The translations under genes were made by a program, and so were the position numbers. The notes beneath the pieces are model-generated. The model was given only the letters and a program-made list of their open reading frames with translations, ran no database searches and was not told where the DNA came from. A DNA stretch of 15,910 nt, taken from NCBI RefSeq assembly GCF_946222835.1, contig NZ_CAMIHD010000030.1:1-15910 (forward strand). The letters are read 5' to 3'. The DNA comes from an uncultured Corynebacterium sp. GTDB lineage: Bacteria; Actinomycetota; Actinomycetes; Mycobacteriales; Mycobacteriaceae. Shown here one piece after another: positions 13,745 through 15,910 of the stretch; the stretch's first letter is position 1, and each line of letters begins with the position of its first letter.

Positions 13745-13760
13745 AATCCAGAATTGGATT
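13745..13760. promoter_or_regulatory. Inverted repeat in divergent intergenic region, possible operator
   Basis: AATCCA (13745-13750) and TGGATT (13755-13760) are perfect complements around GAAT. The repeat lies between the operon promoter and the flavoenzyme start at 13789, where one regulator could control both directions. No regulator gene is present inside the cluster, so the controlling protein, if any, is elsewhere. Confidence 0.35.
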
Positions 13761-13788
13761 ACTCTAATCGTATCTTTGGTGGGAGCAG

Positions 13789-15219
13789 GTGGAATTGTTG
13801 AAAATTGCAGTTGTGGGGTCGGGTCCCAACGGGTTGACGGCGGCAGCTCGCCTGGCGGCTGCGGGTCATCGCGTCGTGGTTTTCGAAGGGCAGGAAGATC
13901 CAGGCGGTTCCGCCCGGTCGATGCCGCTTTTGGGTGAAGGGTCCGTGGTTGACGTGGGTGCGGCGGCGCATCCGTTTGGCATTCGCAGTCCGGCGTTCGA
14001 GCAGCTGAAACTCGAACATTGGGGCATCGAGTGGGTTCATCCTGACTACCCGCTGGCACACCCCTTCGAAGGCAGTGAGGCGGCTCTGTTGCGTGACTCG
14101 CTCTCCCAGACCAGCGAGGCGTTGGGAATGGACGCTGGGATGTGGGGCAGTGTTCATCGTGGTGTATGTGATCAGATCGATAGCGTCCTCGCGGATGTTC
14201 TGACGCCGATGACGAGGCCTCCTCGTCATCCCCTGTCTTTGTTCCAGCTTGGAAAGTATGGGTTCCTCAGTACTAGTTTTCTCGCGCGACGACTGTTCAA
14301 GACTGATGAAGCTCGAGCCCTTTTTGCGGGATCAGCCCTGCATTCAATGTTGCCGCTTGGTAGTCCCCTAAGCGGCGCATTCGGGATCTTGTTTGGTGCC
14401 CTAGGGATGAGCGGTGGCTGGCCGATGGCTCGAGGCGGAAGTCAGAGCATCGTAAATGCCCTGATGCGGCGTTTCGAGTCAGACGGAGGGGAAGTGGTCT
14501 GCAACCGCCCGATCCACGACATGCGGGGGCTCTCTGATTTCGATGCGGTGATTTTTGATGTGATGCCACGCGACTTGCTGCGGATCGCAGGGAACCGCGT
14601 TAGCCCTCGCTACGCGAAACCACTTTCACGGTGGAGACATGGTATCGGGGTGAGCAAAGTCGATTTTCTGCTGGATGGACCCATCCCTTGGTCAGACCCG
14701 CAAGTCTGCCGAGCGGGCACGGTGCATATCGGAGGCGCCTTGCAGGAGCTGGAGAAAGCTGAAAGCGATGTTCACCAAGGCGTGATGCCCTCGCATCCAT
14801 TCGTGATGGTATGCCAACAACACCAAGCTGATCCCACTCGGCTTGAGGGCAAGTCTGGCAATATCGTGTGGTCCTACGCGCATGTTCCCTTTGGGTACAA
14901 CGGTGACGTGAAGAGGGCGATTGAGGACCAAATTGAGAGATTCGCCCCCGGTTTCAAGAAGCAGATTGTCAAGACTGCCGTCACCAAGCCCCAAACGCTG
15001 TCGAGCATGAATCCGAACTTGTATGGCGGGGACATCGCTGGTGGGTCCCTCGGGGGACTGCAACAGGTATTCCGTCCCAGGTTCGGGCTACATCCCTATC
15101 GTTGTTCCAAGCGCGGAATCTATCTGTGTTCGTCTGCCACACCGCCTGGCGCTGGGGTTCATGGCATGAACGGCTGGAATGCTGCGGGACAACTCCTAAC
15201 CGATTTCCGAGCAAGGTGA
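13789..15219 (+). CDS. FAD-dependent oxidoreductase, phytoene-desaturase-like, divergent from the RiPP operon
   Basis: The 476-residue protein opens with the Rossmann motif VVGSGPNGLTAAARLAAAGH (GxGxxG at about 10-15), Glu in VVVFEG binding the adenosine ribose, and DPGGSARS. It ends with GAGVHGMNGWNAAGQLL, the FAD-binding C-terminal motif of phytoene desaturase and related NAD(P)/FAD oxidoreductases. Middle sequence MARGGSQSIVNALMRRFESD also fits that family. GTG 13789 is the chosen start; GGGAG is close upstream, and TTG codons 6 and 9 bases on are alternatives. It is divergent from the precursors and shares their intergenic region. It could oxidise a residue of the peptide, or act on an unrelated lipid or carotenoid; the context favours a tailoring role but does not prove it. 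Confidence 0.75.
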   Translation: MELLKIAVVGSGPNGLTAAARLAAAGHRVVVFEGQEDPGGSARSMPLLGEGSVVDVGAAAHPFGIRSPAFEQLKLEHWGIEWVHPDYPLAHPFEGSEAALLRDSLSQTSEALGMDAGMWGSVHRGVCDQIDSVLADVLTPMTRPPRHPLSLFQLGKYGFLSTSFLARRLFKTDEARALFAGSALHSMLPLGSPLSGAFGILFGALGMSGGWPMARGGSQSIVNALMRRFESDGGEVVCNRPIHDMRGLSDFDAVIFDVMPRDLLRIAGNRVSPRYAKPLSRWRHGIGVSKVDFLLDGPIPWSDPQVCRAGTVHIGGALQELEKAESDVHQGVMPSHPFVMVCQQHQADPTRLEGKSGNIVWSYAHVPFGYNGDVKRAIEDQIERFAPGFKKQIVKTAVTKPQTLSSMNPNLYGGDIAGGSLGGLQQVFRPRFGLHPYRCSKRGIYLCSSATPPGAGVHGMNGWNAAGQLLTDFRAR

Positions 15220-15222
15220 GGG

Positions 15223-15364
15223 GTGCCTGATTGGATGGATGCATGCAGATGGGAAAGCACTCAAAGTGTCAATAAACAGGCACTCTTATGAGGGTCCTTC
15301 ACTGGGACACCTGACGAAACCTGGAGGCAGGTCGAGTGATCGCTAGTTTTCGCGGTTGAGTGAT
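15223..15364. repeat. Repeat-rich stretch upstream of the resolvase, possible res site
   Basis: In this 207-base gene-free interval (15220-15426) I see an inverted pair GTGCCTG (15223-15229) and CAGGCAC (15277-15283). There are also direct copies of GCACTC (15257 and 15280) and of GAGTGAT (15334 and 15358, 24 bases apart). Serine resolvases usually act at a multi-subsite res region next to their own gene, so these repeats are candidate subsites. They are short and do not form a textbook three-site array. Confidence 0.3.
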
Positions 15365-15426
15365 TCCCATATGACCCGCCCGAATAAAAGCCCGGTGAAG
15401 GAGTGCTAAGCGGTACAGTTGTTGAC

Positions 15427-15910
15427 ATGCTGATCGGGTACGCACGAGTCTCGACGACTGAACAAGACCTCACCGCCCAGAAGGACGGGTTGAGGCAGCT
15501 CGGTGTGGCCGAGTCGGATATATATGTCGACCACGGGTTGACCGGCACGAATCGGTCACGGCCAGGGTTGAGGGAAGCGATGGCGGCCGTCCGTGCTGGG
15601 GACACGTTGGTGGTGACCAAACTGGATCGGCTAGCCCGCTCCTTGCCGGATGCCCGTGATCTTGCTGCCGAGCTGACGGCCAAAGGTGTGACGCTGAATA
15701 TCGGCGGCAGTGTCTATGATCCTGAGGATCCGATTGGCCGGTTGTTGTTCAACGTGCTGGGCATGGTTGCCGAGTTTGAGGCGGATCTGATCCGTATGCG
15801 CACCCGGGAGGGTATGGCTGTTGCGAAGGCTAAGGGGCGGTTGCGGGGTAAGAAACCGAAGCTGTCTGTCTCGCAGGAGAAGCACCTGGTCTCGTTGTAT
15901 CGGGGTGGTG
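15427..15910 (+). CDS. Serine recombinase (resolvase/invertase family), 3' truncated by window
   Basis: From ATG 15427 the frame stays open to the edge (161 codons). It reads MLIGYARVSTTEQDLTAQKD with the catalytic Ser at residue 9 in YARVST, then YVDHGLTGTNRSRPGLREA. The arginine-bearing TKLDRLARS motif is intact. It continues through GRLLFNVLGMVAEFEADLIRMRTREGMAVAKAKGRLRGKKPKLS, where the long E helix leads into the C-terminal HTH, which is cut by the window end. Such enzymes resolve plasmid multimers or Tn3-type cointegrates, or invert DNA. Its place at the edge of the RiPP cargo suggests it marks the end of an acquired segment or belongs to plasmid stability. Confidence 0.93.
   Translation, partial: MLIGYARVSTTEQDLTAQKDGLRQLGVAESDIYVDHGLTGTNRSRPGLREAMAAVRAGDTLVVTKLDRLARSLPDARDLAAELTAKGVTLNIGGSVYDPEDPIGRLLFNVLGMVAEFEADLIRMRTREGMAVAKAKGRLRGKKPKLSVSQEKHLVSLYRGG

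Noticed and set aside
1..15910. CRISPR arrays, tRNA and rRNA genes, riboswitches
   Set aside because: No regularly spaced repeats with unique spacers, no tRNA cloverleaf with a TTCAATC-type loop, and no rRNA-like segment were noticed on reading either strand.

Overview
The window looks like part of an actinobacterial plasmid (Actinomycetota; a Micrococcales or Corynebacterium-type host fits best). The evidence is the GC-rich codon use, a DUF4913 protein, an actinobacterial-style winged-helix Rep, a parA plus small centromere-binding-protein pair, a short plasmid SSB, and a serine resolvase running off the right edge. No chromosomal housekeeping gene, tRNA, rRNA or CRISPR array was seen.

Layout, left to right. 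(1) 3-696: the end of a coiled-coil, Q/E-rich protein, probably the C-terminus of a mobilization relaxase, then a small membrane protein with an apparent frameshift. (2) About 694-1948: an IS3-family insertion sequence (orfA/orfB, minus strand). Just right of it (1986-2220) is a broken or frameshifted small membrane-protein gene. (3) 2247-3307: a minus-strand HTH regulator and DUF4913 pair, divergent from a small ribbon-helix-helix-like gene, with tandem 8-bp repeats between them. (4) 3308-7278: replication and maintenance: a leader with strong hairpins, rep, parA with an unusual Walker A motif, a parB-like gene, ssb, and two translationally linked genes of unknown function. Related short motifs occur both upstream of parA and downstream of the parB-like gene and are candidate centromere or operator sites. 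(5) 7475-15219: the cargo, a RiPP gene cluster of linaridin type. (6) 15427-15910: a partial serine recombinase preceded by a repeat-rich non-coding stretch.

The cargo is the most interesting part. Eight tightly packed minus-strand genes form one apparent operon. In order of transcription they encode two paralogous Ala/Gly-rich precursor peptides (P2 then P1), a 90-residue beta-rich protein, a CypH-like protein (HTTM membrane domain fused to an alpha/beta hydrolase), a CypL-like protein, a SAM methyltransferase, a small multidrug-export-type membrane protein and an ABC exporter. A phytoene-desaturase-like flavin oxidoreductase is transcribed divergently. The CypH + CypL + methyltransferase + exporter set is the signature of linaridins such as cypemycin. 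Both precursors carry an A-T-P-A block like the start of the cypemycin core as I remember it. They have no cysteine, and there is no cysteine-decarboxylase gene, so an aminovinyl-cysteine ring is not expected.

Working model: P1 and P2 are dehydrated at Thr by the CypH/CypL pair, trimmed to an N-terminal Ala, N-methylated, possibly oxidised by the flavoenzyme, and exported. The small membrane protein or the 90-residue protein may give immunity. The two-precursor arrangement, the few Thr in the predicted cores, the 90-residue protein and the flavoenzyme are the parts I cannot match to a characterised linaridin.
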